DNA from: Halieaceae bacterium MED-G27
GTDB taxonomy: Bacteria; Pseudomonadota; Gammaproteobacteria; Pseudomonadales; Halieaceae
Reading direction: 5' to 3'
DNA length: 64,000 nt
Assembly: GCA_002456975.1 (NCBI GenBank)
Contig: NTKA01000001.1
Coordinates: forward strand, 59,520 to 123,519
The position numbers and the translations under genes are program-made. Shown here piece by piece: positions 1-9,241 of this stretch. The notes beneath the pieces were generated by a model, which saw only the letters and a program-made list of their open reading frames with translations, did not search any database and had not been told where the DNA came from. How positions within the stretch are numbered: position 1 is the stretch's first letter; every line of letters starts with the position of its first letter.

Positions 1-911
1 TTGCTATTTCTATTTCGATCTCCGCCCTCATCGAGTCGGGAGATATTTTGCATTACACGAGTGAGCACTTCGGCGACTTCGGTAGCGTCGGCGTATTCGA
101 GGTACATCACTCGCACATTGCCACTTTGCTCTAGAGGAATATCCAGATAAGCGATGAGGGTAAGGATTCGTTCGATACTCACTTCATCGGCTGTAATGAT
201 GACGCTATTGGAACGCTTATCGGCCACCAGCGTTGCCTCTTCGTTTGCATCGCCGTCACGCGCCCGCGACTTCTCAAGGGTTTTCAGCATTTCTACGACA
301 TCAGTCGCCACGCCGTACTTGAGTGTTACCAATTCCGTCTTTTTGACGGCCGATTGATCCATGTTGTCAATAATCTCAGCGATTCGCTGAATGTTGGCTC
401 TGATATCCGAAATGATAATGGCATTACTCGGGGTGTATGCCGCCATGTGTGCTTGCTGCGGTACAAGCGGCCTAAGTACCGGGATCAGCTTTGCAGCGGA
501 CACGTTCTCCAAGCGGATAACCTGTGTAACGTATTCGTCGTTTATCAGGGAGGCAGTGCCAGACACGACATCGACCGGTGCTGATCGTGCGTTCTTATTA
601 GGGATGACGCGAACAATCCCACCACTGCGCACCGCGGTGTAGCCATGAACATCGAGAATAGACAGGAACAAGTCGTACAGCTCTGCCTTGGTCACAGGCT
701 TACTAGAGACAACTTTCACCTTACCCTTCACCGAGGGGTCTACTACGATCGTAGTGCCAGTAACATCGGACACAAATTGGATGAGCTCCTGAATGTCGGT
801 GTCTTTTAAGTTAACTGTGAACTCTTGAGCAACTGCGACTTTCGTCGCTACCACACCCGACGCCACAAGAAGTGCGAGAGTAAGCGCTCTAATTACTGAC
901 TTAATGCGCAT
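1..911 (-). CDS. gspD: Type II secretion system secretin GspD, N-terminal part (runs off window start)
   Basis: Reverse-strand frame open from ATG at 911 to the window edge: MRIKSVIRALTLALLVASGVVATKVAVAQEFTVNLKDTDIQEFIQFVSDVTGTTIVVDPSVKGKVKVVS..., secretin N0/N1 domain pattern; lies directly downstream of gspC. Confidence 0.92.
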   Translation of the reverse strand, partial: MRIKSVIRALTLALLVASGVVATKVAVAQEFTVNLKDTDIQELIQFVSDVTGTTIVVDPSVKGKVKVVSSKPVTKAELYDLFLSILDVHGYTAVRSGGIVRVIPNKNARSAPVDVVSGTASLINDEYVTQVIRLENVSAAKLIPVLRPLVPQQAHMAAYTPSNAIIISDIRANIQRIAEIIDNMDQSAVKKTELVTLKYGVATDVVEMLKTLEKSRARDGDANEEATLVADKRSNSVIITADEVSIERILTLIAYLDIPLEQSGNVRVMYLEYADATEVAEVLTRVMQNISRLDEGGDRNRNS

Positions 912-931
912 GAATTCAGTTGCTCCTAATC

Positions 932-1951
932 CTAGTTGCTCAAGCTTACGCTTATTGTGAGCGCGCTGCCCCCGCGCTCGATATCAAAGGTGGCCCCAGT
1001 GGCCTCTCGCATTAACTGGTAGAGACGAACTGTATTGCTGGGATCACTCAGAGAATACCCATTCACCGCCGTAACGATATCACCCGGCTCAAATCCCAAG
1101 GCCGCAAACTTACCTCGATCCCGACCGGGAGTAATCCGGTACCCGCGAAGGCCATTGTCGCCCTGCACTGCACTGATCGATACCAGTGATGCCAACGATT
1201 GTGGATCATCATAAAGCTGCTGGCGATAACCGGAAGCCAATTGATTCGCCTCACCCTGATCTACTTGCCGCGCCTGCACTGCTGGTCGACTGCTGCTCGT
1301 CTGAGCACGTGGCGTCACGGTGGGTGTGGCAGGTGTAGGCAGTATTCCAACGATGCCGTTGTCATCAAATAAGGTGAGTAACTCATAGGTTCCATTGTTA
1401 TCGATCACTACCTGCTTCGCCAAAATTTTGGCAAGTGTCACCTTACCGTTGGCCGGCAGGGCATCCCCCACCGAGTAGAGCGCCTGTCGCTTTTTGGCTT
1501 CTATCATCGCGCTACCGAGACCATCGTCGGTCGATGACACAATCCCGGTCAATACCAGTGCCAACGACGTTTCTTTGGCACCGTCCTCAATCCCCTCTCG
1601 CGGGTTGCTAACGGTCGACGTTGGAGAGGTAGTCGAAAGTGCCGACCCATCAACCGACCCAAAGATGTTGAGGCCCATGATCGACGACACATCGATAACT
1701 TCGAGTTCCGCCGGAGAAGCGCTCGTAATTTCGGGTGGGTTAATGATTGCAGTGGGCGACACGGTTACAGCTGGAGCGCGGTAAAACGACCACAGTAGCG
1801 ACGACGCGCTGCTGATCACCCAAAGCGAAGCCAACATAATCATTCCAAGCTGCAATCGAGCAAGACGCTCGGGATCCGCCAGCCAGCGGATGGCGGCTCG
1901 ACTTCGTTGCTCCAAATTCGCCGAAGCGGCAAGGTTAGCCCAATCGGTCAT
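932..1951 (-). CDS. gspC: Type II secretion system protein GspC with C-terminal PDZ domain
   Basis: 339 aa; N-terminal TM, homology region (MGLNIFGSV...LVLTGIVSS...AMIEAKKRQALYSVGDAL), C-terminal PDZ (GKFAALGFEPGDIVTAVNGYSL); adjacent to gspD. Confidence 0.9.
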   Translation of the reverse strand: MTDWANLAASANLEQRSRAAIRWLADPERLARLQLGMIMLASLWVISSASSLLWSFYRAPAVTVSPTAIINPPEITSASPAELEVIDVSSIMGLNIFGSVDGSALSTTSPTSTVSNPREGIEDGAKETSLALVLTGIVSSTDDGLGSAMIEAKKRQALYSVGDALPANGKVTLAKILAKQVVIDNNGTYELLTLFDDNGIVGILPTPATPTVTPRAQTSSSRPAVQARQVDQGEANQLASGYRQQLYDDPQSLASLVSISAVQGDNGLRGYRITPGRDRGKFAALGFEPGDIVTAVNGYSLSDPSNTVRLYQLMREATGATFDIERGGSALTISVSLSN

Positions 1952-2033
1952 CGATTTACTCGACCTATTACTCAGTAGTTAAGTGTAACGGATACCAGAC
2001 CTTTTCTGATGACGTTGCGATGAACAACGTCGC

Positions 2034-3110
2034 TTATTCATCCGCTTCTGTCGCGACCGAGGGGTCTCCCGCCGCCACATCGTTATCGGCTTCCTGTAAT
2101 AACTCAGCGGCAATCTCCACGGCATCACCCGACCCCAACTGCTCCACTGAGCACAGGCGGAAACCACGCTGAACATTGAGTTCCACCATGCCGCCGGCAC
2201 CATCATCGATCATTTTGCCGTTCAGCCCCTGATGCCAGCGAGTGACGATCGCCGGAACACTCTCCTCGGGCGCATCAACGACCATGATGCCAAAGGAATT
2301 GAGGCCAATACGTCCAACCGAGTCCGTATCACGCAACCCTGCCGCGATTTGACTCGCAGCACCACGTAATACCCGGCTTTGAATATGCCGTTGAGATAGA
2401 TTATTCATGTGCTCCAGCCCCGATAGTCGCAGCACCACGACCAATGGCGGACGCTTATTGCGCCTTGCGCGATTTATCTCTCGCTCCAGATCTCGAATCA
2501 GTCCGGCTCGGTTGGCCACGTTGGTGACGGGATCAAGTAGTACAAAATCACCGATGCGATTCATTTCGATGAGTCGATTTATGAGCAGCGGGACCTTAGC
2601 GACAAAGCTCTGCAAGGCTTCAAGTTGTCGCTCGTCGGTCATCACCAGTGTTCGCGGATTTGCGACATGGATACTGCCGACCAACACGCCCTGATCCTCC
2701 ACGGGTATCAGCATCGACTGCTCAACCGTCTCGGCGTTCTCGAACAATTCAATATCTTTGTAAACACCGCCCGGAGTTCGATCCCAAGAAGGCTCTTCCG
2801 AATAGAGATTCATCAGGTCAAAACTGTCGGTAAGCAACCTCACCTTGCCAGATACGACTCCGACAGGATCGAAATGTCGATCGAGTTCATCGACAGGGTC
2901 ATGGAGCCAAAACTCCACAAAGCTTCCGCTCGCTAACTGACGAACACCCGATAGAGCGAGATCGAGTAAATCATATAGCTCCGTGGCGGTGATCATTTGG
3001 TGCTCTATCTTCGCCAGCTGCACCGTCGCGGCATCGGCTACGGGAGCCAGAGTGCCAGCGTCTTCGACGTACATTGTGCTGTCAGCCATCGCGCTTTCGG
3101 CATGAATCAT
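2034..3110 (-). CDS. GAF-like plus degenerate GGDEF domain protein
   Basis: 358 aa; LLDPVTNVANRAGLIRDLEREINRARR matches the GGDEF-domain entry (DPLTGLxNR); the signature site reads GRIGLNSFGIMV instead of RxGGDEF. Confidence 0.75.
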   Translation of the reverse strand: MIHAESAMADSTMYVEDAGTLAPVADAATVQLAKIEHQMITATELYDLLDLALSGVRQLASGSFVEFWLHDPVDELDRHFDPVGVVSGKVRLLTDSFDLMNLYSEEPSWDRTPGGVYKDIELFENAETVEQSMLIPVEDQGVLVGSIHVANPRTLVMTDERQLEALQSFVAKVPLLINRLIEMNRIGDFVLLDPVTNVANRAGLIRDLEREINRARRNKRPPLVVVLRLSGLEHMNNLSQRHIQSRVLRGAASQIAAGLRDTDSVGRIGLNSFGIMVVDAPEESVPAIVTRWHQGLNGKMIDDGAGGMVELNVQRGFRLCSVEQLGSGDAVEIAAELLQEADNDVAAGDPSVATEADE

Positions 3111-3211
3111 GCCGCCCCAATGTTGGTAGAGAGTTTTACAAAGCCAAGATGCCGCTGAACTCGCATCAGGTGCTCACCACAAGAGTTTAGATCTGTTAAA
3201 CTTAGATTTAA

Positions 3212-3293
3212 ACCTGCGGGGTGGCATTAGCCTGAGATACGTTGTCGTAAACCCGTTGCACCTGAACCGGATAATGCCGGCGTAGGAACAGGT
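3212..3293 (+). ncRNA. TPP riboswitch (THI element)
   Basis: ACCTGcGGGGTGGCattaGCCTGAGAtac...ACCCGTTGCACCTGAACCGGATAATGCCGGCGTAGGAACAGGT; conserved THI-box blocks and a closing P1 stem (ACCTG/CAGGT). Confidence 0.96.
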
Positions 3294-3317
3294 CAGCTCG
3301 TCAGAGCGTTACTCCTT

Positions 3318-3349
3318 ATCCTTGCTGTCTGATTCCCTATCGCAAGGAT
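3318..3349 (+). promoter_or_regulatory. Putative SD-sequestering hairpin (riboswitch expression platform)
   Basis: Perfect 8-bp inverted repeat ATCCTTGC (3318-3325) / GCAAGGAT (3342-3349); the 3' arm contains the AAGGA Shine-Dalgarno about 10 nt before ATG at 3360. Confidence 0.65.
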
Positions 3350-3359
3350 TGAAAGCCCA

Positions 3360-5441
3360 ATGCGTCCATATCAACAACTCATGGTCGTGACCGCCATCAG
3401 CACAAGCGCTGTGTGGGTCACAGCATCGCCCTTAGAGGAAGTCATCGTCGAGGCCACACTGCTCGCATCGGATACCCAGACTATCAGTCTCACCACCCTC
3501 GACAAGGAGGTATTGGATCAGCGCGGGACTACCCATCTAGAGGATGCGCTGACCCTCGCGGCAAATACTAATGCATCAGCTGGCGCGTCTCGCCAGCGTT
3601 TTTTTCAGATCAGAGGTATCGGTGAGCGAAGCCAGTTCATCGAGCCCAATAACCCCTCGGTCGTGGTGATGCTAGATGGCATCGATATCAGTGGACTTGG
3701 GGGCGCCTTAACGAGCTATGACCTAAAGAAAATTGACGTACTACGAGGCCCTCAGGGGTCGAGAATGGGCGCTGGTGCGCTCGCTGGTCTAATAAATTTG
3801 ACGACACAAAAACCCAGCGAAGCATCGGGAGTTAGCGCCAGCTTCGGAGCCGAGAGCTATGGTGGTAGCCGCGCCTCGGCTGCCATCAACGGCGCTATTG
3901 GTGGTGGCATTAACGCAAGGCTCGCACACCAGCAATATCGGTCTGATGGCTGGTCAAAAAACACCCATCTCAATCGAGAAGACACCAACGCGCGCGATGA
4001 GCAAACAACCCGCTTGGGACTGCAATATCAAAAAGATCAGCAACAGCTTGACCTTGGGATTCATCATCTCGATATCGACAACGGCTACGACGCGTTCTCG
4101 CTCGACAACACTCGCACGACACTCAGCGATGAACCCGGTGAGGATTCTCTTGATTTGACTGCCGCACGACTCGCCTGGCAATACTCAGGAGTTGTTCTCG
4201 ACCACACGATGCAACTCAGTAGCGTGTCAGCGGACAGCGTTTACAGCTACGACGAGGACTGGAGTTTCGTCGGCATCGCACCGGGCTGGGAATACAGCTC
4301 TTTCGACGCCTATCTTAGATCTAACGATCGCTCAGCATTCGAATGGCGCAGTTCGCAAAGTAGCGATAGCAGAGACTGGGTGGCCGGTATTTATCTTCGG
4401 CAGGACGAAGAGCAACTGACTCGAAACTACACCTATCTCAGTGCACCGTTTTATAGCCGCAATAAGGTAGAAACAAGGGCCATTTTTGGTCAGCTACGAC
4501 AGTCACTCGCCCGAAGTATCGATGTCTTCACAGGGGCGCGCATCGAGCAACGAGGGCTTGATTACAGTGACTCCATCAATGTCAGGGAGAGCCTCGACAA
4601 AAAATATTGGACCGGCCACCTTGGCATCCGGTGGCAGGCCAATGTCAATAACCAGCTACGCGCATCAATATCGAGAGGCTTGCGCGCCGGCGGCGTGAAC
4701 GCCAACCTCTCATCGTCGCTGTCTGCACTCGAGGCCGAAATCGATACCACGCGCTATCAGACCGCGAAATTTTTTGATGCAGAGAGTCTTATCAACTTTG
4801 AACTTGGCTGGCGCTTCCGAAACACAGCTGAAACCTTAACGTCTTCGCTAACAGTGTTCGATATGTCGCGGGACGACCAGCAAGTTAAAGGCTCGCTAGT
4901 TATCCAGCGGGAGGATGGCAGCTTTTCATTTACGGACTTTACTGACAACGCTGCCAGCGGCTCGAATCGCGGGCTAGAGTGGTCTCTCGGCTGGCAAGCC
5001 ACCCGCAGTATCAATGTTGACTTAATGATGGCCACACTAGATGCTGTGTTCGACAATTACGTGAATATCGATGGTTCTAATTTATCTGGTCGCGATCAAC
5101 CGCAAGCGCCTGCGTGGCAGTATAGCCTCGCGATGAATTGGCAAGCCACCCCACAGATAACTACCCGAATCGAACTGACCGGGCGTGACGACTATTTTCT
5201 CTCCGATCGGCATGCCGTTCGATCACCTCAGGCCACCTTGGTAAACGTCTACGCAGACTGGACCAAGCATGACTGGACTGTTGCCCTGTGGGCTCGCAAT
5301 CTAACCGATGAGGAGACGGTCACTCGTGGTTTTGGCACCTTCGGTAATGATCCGCGTAAAGAGTACATTACCGAGCCGTATTACCAGTTTGGTGAGCCTC
5401 GCGTAATCGGTCTAACACTGAACCACCATTTCGGGAGGTAA
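3360..5441 (+). CDS. TonB-dependent outer membrane receptor, probable thiamine (precursor) uptake
   Basis: 693 aa; plug domain (FFQIRGIGERSQFIEPNNPSVVVMLDGIDIS...KKIDVLRGPQGSRMGAGALAGLINLTTQKP), C-terminal beta-barrel ending in F-G-R; directly downstream of TPP riboswitch. Confidence 0.9.
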   Translation: MRPYQQLMVVTAISTSAVWVTASPLEEVIVEATLLASDTQTISLTTLDKEVLDQRGTTHLEDALTLAANTNASAGASRQRFFQIRGIGERSQFIEPNNPSVVVMLDGIDISGLGGALTSYDLKKIDVLRGPQGSRMGAGALAGLINLTTQKPSEASGVSASFGAESYGGSRASAAINGAIGGGINARLAHQQYRSDGWSKNTHLNREDTNARDEQTTRLGLQYQKDQQQLDLGIHHLDIDNGYDAFSLDNTRTTLSDEPGEDSLDLTAARLAWQYSGVVLDHTMQLSSVSADSVYSYDEDWSFVGIAPGWEYSSFDAYLRSNDRSAFEWRSSQSSDSRDWVAGIYLRQDEEQLTRNYTYLSAPFYSRNKVETRAIFGQLRQSLARSIDVFTGARIEQRGLDYSDSINVRESLDKKYWTGHLGIRWQANVNNQLRASISRGLRAGGVNANLSSSLSALEAEIDTTRYQTAKFFDAESLINFELGWRFRNTAETLTSSLTVFDMSRDDQQVKGSLVIQREDGSFSFTDFTDNAASGSNRGLEWSLGWQATRSINVDLMMATLDAVFDNYVNIDGSNLSGRDQPQAPAWQYSLAMNWQATPQITTRIELTGRDDYFLSDRHAVRSPQATLVNVYADWTKHDWTVALWARNLTDEETVTRGFGTFGNDPRKEYITEPYYQFGEPRVIGLTLNHHFGR

Positions 5442-5445
5442 TGTT

Positions 5446-5706
5446 GTGAAGATGGCTGCTGAACTCAGCTTATACCCCTTGGATAGCCCCCTTGAGAAAA
5501 CCGTCTGGGGTTTTATAGAAACGCTAATCGACGACAACTCAGTCACTGTTGCCACCAACTCAATGAGCACACAAATCACCGGTGATAGTGCCGACGTTTT
5601 TCGAGTGATAAAGACCGCGCTGGAGTCGAGCTACGCCGAGTTTGGTCGCCAGGTATTGGTGGCGAAATTCATTCCCGAGCACGTCACAGAGATTGGGGCG
5701 ACTTAA
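5446..5706 (+). CDS. Small YkoF/MTH1187-like thiamine (HMP)-binding protein
   Basis: 86 aa; MAAELSLYPLDS...FIETLIDDNSVTVATNSMSTQITGDSADVFRVIKTALESSYAEFGRQVLVAKFIPEH resembles the thiamine-binding YkoF family; in TPP-riboswitch operon. GTG start at 5446 or ATG at 5452. Confidence 0.7.
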   Translation: MKMAAELSLYPLDSPLEKTVWGFIETLIDDNSVTVATNSMSTQITGDSADVFRVIKTALESSYAEFGRQVLVAKFIPEHVTEIGAT

Positions 5707-5711
5707 GGGTC

Positions 5712-6272
5712 ATGGCGTGGATCGAACCGGTCGCCGTAATTTTGGCTATTGGCTACTTGCTCCTCGCTATCGCACAAAAGCGCGCTTGCTGGGTGGCGGC
5801 TCTAATCAGCTCGGTATTATTCTTGGTGTTATTTGCCGATGCAAAACTCTACATGGAGTCTGCACTTCAGGTCGTTTATGCCGTCATGGCGATTTTAGGC
5901 TGGATACGATGGCAGAGTGATGACTCCGGCCAACGCTTAGCCATCTCCTCTCGACCCCGGGTATTTCACGCGGCGTGCATCCTATCGATACTCGGGGCTT
6001 CATGGATCGTCGGTTATCTAATGTCACAGTACACCGATGCCGCGCGACCATTTATCGACGCAGCAACAACAGTAGCGGCGCTGGTAACAACCTGGATGGT
6101 GGTCGAAAAAATTATTGAGAACTGGCTCTACTGGATCGTAATTAACAGTGTGTCGGTCTGGCTATTTTTTGATCGGAACCTGGATATGACCGCTTTTCTA
6201 TTTTTGGTCTATATCCTGCTCTCTTTTGTCGGTTATTTATTTTGGCGACGCCAGCTTCCAAAGCAGTTTTAG
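5712..6272 (+). CDS. PnuC-family transporter, probable thiamine transporter PnuT
   Basis: 186 aa, multiple TM segments, PnuC-like (ALISSVLFLVLFADAKLYMESALQVVYAVMAILGWIRWQ); TPP-riboswitch operon context. Confidence 0.85.
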   Translation: MAWIEPVAVILAIGYLLLAIAQKRACWVAALISSVLFLVLFADAKLYMESALQVVYAVMAILGWIRWQSDDSGQRLAISSRPRVFHAACILSILGASWIVGYLMSQYTDAARPFIDAATTVAALVTTWMVVEKIIENWLYWIVINSVSVWLFFDRNLDMTAFLFLVYILLSFVGYLFWRRQLPKQF

Positions 6273-7084
6273 CTCGCTACCAAGAGTTGCTCGCCACCAC
6301 TGCGACCTCGACTAGCGGCGACATTAGCGGCGCAACTGACGTCGATCAGTTAATTGGAGTGGGCACGGCGCACCAAGTATTTTCATTGGTGGGTGAGCCT
6401 AAGTGGGTATTGCGTGCGCGCATGACTAACGCACCCACCCCACCTGCGCACCTCAAACTTGAGTGTGAAGCATCGCGCCTAGCCGCTGAGCGGCATCTCG
6501 CGCCAGCTGAGGCGCTGCGAACCCACGACGGGCTTAGCATATGCCAGCGGGTGCTCATGCTGTCGCCAGCATGGAATGAACATGCCGATTTGATGAGAGC
6601 GATACACGAACTACCAACAACTCAATTGAAAGCTACCGAGGAAAGCTTGTCACTGGCTGATCACGCTGTCTATTACTGGGAGCAACTGACTCGAGAACAG
6701 CTGTCAAAACGCGCCCTATCGCCGCTGATATCGCCGATCCAAGACGACTTTGCGCGCCTCGAGTCGAGCGCTAAAGCGCTTTGCCACAATGATCTAACCC
6801 CCAACAATATCGGTAGCCTCGAAGGCCATTGGGTGGCCTTGGATTGGGATTACGCTGCCATTTCCAGTCGCTATTTCGATGCCGCTGTCGCTTCGGCGCA
6901 CCTACCTCAAAGCCTTCGACATCGATTTGCCCGACGTGTCATTGGTGATAGCTTTTGCCCCGACACGTGGCAAGCCGCAAAACGGACTGCTTTACTGATC
7001 AACCATCTGTGGTCACTCGCGGAATTGAAGACATTACCGCCCGCGTTGCAACGAGAGCGGTTGCAAGTACTCTGGACCGCATGA
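6242..7084 (+). CDS. Choline/thiamine kinase-like phosphotransferase (ThiK-like)
   Basis: 280 aa; LCHNDLTPNNIGSLEGHWVALDWDYA = Brenner-type catalytic loop and metal-binding DxD of APH/ChoK family; overlaps pnuT and is in TPP operon. Confidence 0.75.
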   Translation: MATPASKAVLARYQELLATTATSTSGDISGATDVDQLIGVGTAHQVFSLVGEPKWVLRARMTNAPTPPAHLKLECEASRLAAERHLAPAEALRTHDGLSICQRVLMLSPAWNEHADLMRAIHELPTTQLKATEESLSLADHAVYYWEQLTREQLSKRALSPLISPIQDDFARLESSAKALCHNDLTPNNIGSLEGHWVALDWDYAAISSRYFDAAVASAHLPQSLRHRFARRVIGDSFCPDTWQAAKRTALLINHLWSLAELKTLPPALQRERLQVLWTA

Positions 7085-7983
7085 TGAATTCGACTTGGCA
7101 TGTCCTTGGTACGGGTGCGATCGGAGGCTTATTTGCCTGCAGGCTCAAAGATGCCGGCGCCACCGTCGTTCTCTGCTCGCGCGACGCAAAAGTGACCGAG
7201 CAGAGCATCGTGCTTCGCGAAAACGATGAGCCCCGCTCTCACCGCTTCACGAGTGAGCCGGTTACCGCGGCGACTCCCATCTCACATCTGTTACTTACAA
7301 CCAAAAGTTACGACGCCATCAATGCCATGAACAGCGTGGTGCACCGTTTCACAAAAGATACTGTGATCGTAGCCATGATGAATGGCATGGCGCATGTTTC
7401 GTCATTCCCCGCAATCGCCCCTCAGTCCAATGTTGTCTTTGCTACTACCACTGCGGGCTGTCATCGCACCGGTGACGAATGGATTCCCGCGGGCAACGGG
7501 CAGACGCTACTGGGGGCCCTCGACAAAAATCCAACCGCTCCGGCATGGCTAGCCACCTGGCAATCGGCCATGCCCAATGTCTCCTGGAGGATTGATATCG
7601 AACAACGCCTTATCGAGAAGGTGGCGATCAATGCCTGTATCAATCCACTCACTGCGGCAAATAATATTCGCAATGGAGAGTTATTGACGCCCCAATACCG
7701 GCCGTTGCTCGATCAGATCATCGCAGAAGTCCAAATCATCCTCACAGCAATCAACGAAACAGCGATGGTGATGACCCTAAAATCTAGCGTTTATCGGGTG
7801 ATATCGGACACAGCCGATAACCGCTCATCGATGGCAACCGATGTCCAAAGTAAACGGAAAACGGAGGTCGATGAAATAATTGGGTGGCTCATCAATCGCG
7901 ATGCGATACACGAAACGAAAGCAGACCTGCCATTGCTTCATCAACTCAATGAGTCAATAAAATCGATCGAGCCAGTTCGCTGA
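7081..7983 (+). CDS. 2-dehydropantoate 2-reductase (ketopantoate reductase/ApbA) family
   Basis: MMNSTWHVLGTGAIGGLFACRLKDAGATVVLCSR Rossmann motif; KVAINACINPLTAANNIRNGELL and SSMATDVQSKRKTEVDEIIGWL are PanE-like; ATGA overlap with upstream kinase gene supports start 7081 rather than the longer ORF at 6955. Confidence 0.85.
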   Translation: MMNSTWHVLGTGAIGGLFACRLKDAGATVVLCSRDAKVTEQSIVLRENDEPRSHRFTSEPVTAATPISHLLLTTKSYDAINAMNSVVHRFTKDTVIVAMMNGMAHVSSFPAIAPQSNVVFATTTAGCHRTGDEWIPAGNGQTLLGALDKNPTAPAWLATWQSAMPNVSWRIDIEQRLIEKVAINACINPLTAANNIRNGELLTPQYRPLLDQIIAEVQIILTAINETAMVMTLKSSVYRVISDTADNRSSMATDVQSKRKTEVDEIIGWLINRDAIHETKADLPLLHQLNESIKSIEPVR

Positions 7984-9241
7984 CTGCCATCTCCCAGCTC
8001 CTTTGATCGCCGCTGGCAGCCAGAGAAACCTTATGCCCACACTCGGAATAACCCTCCGACGTCTCGCTATGACGTAATTCTAGATCGCATGAACCATAAG
8101 AGCAGATCACATCGACGCTCGCGCCCTCGAGTGCAGTCACGCCAAAAGCCTCGAGATTAGTTTGCAAAGAACTCGCAAGCCAATCAGCGTCAAACACCTC
8201 AGGAAGCTCTGTGACCGCTTGCACCCTCGAGACATCAACAGTGACTTCAACAGGCGCAGCCACCGGCCGATAAGCGACAATACCGAGGGAAATGAGGACT
8301 ACTCCAAGCATCGTCCATTTAGTCTGTCCAACGGACTTTTGACTGGCTGGTTCCGGAAAATCAAAGGGCGTCGACCCCGAAAGACTTGGCGGCAGATTTC
8401 TCTTGGATACGCGCTCGAGTGACTCACGATCAAGGGCATTGAGCCACCGAAAATCTCGATTTAATCGATCAAGAATCTCTCGAGCGGAGGGGCGCAGTGA
8501 TGCGTCTACCCGAACGCAACGAGCTGCAATATTGGCCAGATCGGCGAACTGACTGGGCACATTGTCGATCGCTGGCAGCCCTATAATTGCTCGGCCCGAA
8601 TCATCATGGTTGATCGTGGGCGTCAAGCCAGTTATCAACCAGAACATCAATGCCCCCAATGAATAAATATCGATTGAAGGCAGTGCTACGCTCTCGGTTG
8701 CCAACTCAGGAGCCACAAACCCTGGCGTGCCTGAGACAGTCAAACCAAAACCCACCTGATGGCAGAGTTCGAAATCCAACAGCCGTGTCTGCCCGCTGCC
8801 ATCGAGCACCAAATTAGCCGGCGATAAGTCACAGTGCACCAGGTTACATCGCTCCAAACAGACCAAGGCTTCGAGAATATCCTTTACCACTTGTACCCGA
8901 CTCTCCCAGCTCAGCTGGTCCGCGCAGACATGAAGCGTTGCACCACTGACATACTCCCCAACCAGCCACAGTTTTCGTCCGTCAGGGATGACGCCAAATA
9001 ACTTCGGGATACTCGGTGACTGGATATCCGCTCGCGCTCGGATGCTGTGCCCGGCGGCGGGTCTATTGTTTTCGATTTTCCACGGCAATCGCTTGATTGT
9101 GACGACTCGGTCCAAATGCTTATCCTTTGCGAGCCAAACATCGCCCTGGCCACCTGAGCCCAGTTTCGACAAGAAGAAAAAGTGCTTACTAGGCCCTCTT
9201 ATGTGAAGCCGTCGAATCAAATTGAAAACGTGGCGCCTCAT
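7946..9241 (-). CDS. Serine/threonine protein kinase with C-terminal TM and extracytoplasmic tail
   Basis: 431 aa; glycine loop LGSGGQGDVW, VAIK-like VVTIK, HCDLSPANLVL catalytic loop, DFE in place of DFG, GTPGFVAPELA; TM KWTMLGVVLISLGIVAYRP. Confidence 0.88.
   Translation of the reverse strand: MRRHVFNLIRRLHIRGPSKHFFFLSKLGSGGQGDVWLAKDKHLDRVVTIKRLPWKIENNRPAAGHSIRARADIQSPSIPKLFGVIPDGRKLWLVGEYVSGATLHVCADQLSWESRVQVVKDILEALVCLERCNLVHCDLSPANLVLDGSGQTRLLDFELCHQVGFGLTVSGTPGFVAPELATESVALPSIDIYSLGALMFWLITGLTPTINHDDSGRAIIGLPAIDNVPSQFADLANIAARCVRVDASLRPSAREILDRLNRDFRWLNALDRESLERVSKRNLPPSLSGSTPFDFPEPASQKSVGQTKWTMLGVVLISLGIVAYRPVAAPVEVTVDVSRVQAVTELPEVFDADWLASSLQTNLEAFGVTALEGASVDVICSYGSCDLELRHSETSEGYSECGHKVSLAASGDQRSWEMAVSELARSILLTH

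Noticed and set aside
6955-7080. N-terminal extension of the PanE-like ORF (track start 6955)
   Set aside because: Overlaps the kinase gene in another frame; the Rossmann motif begins right after ATG 7081, which has an ATGA overlap
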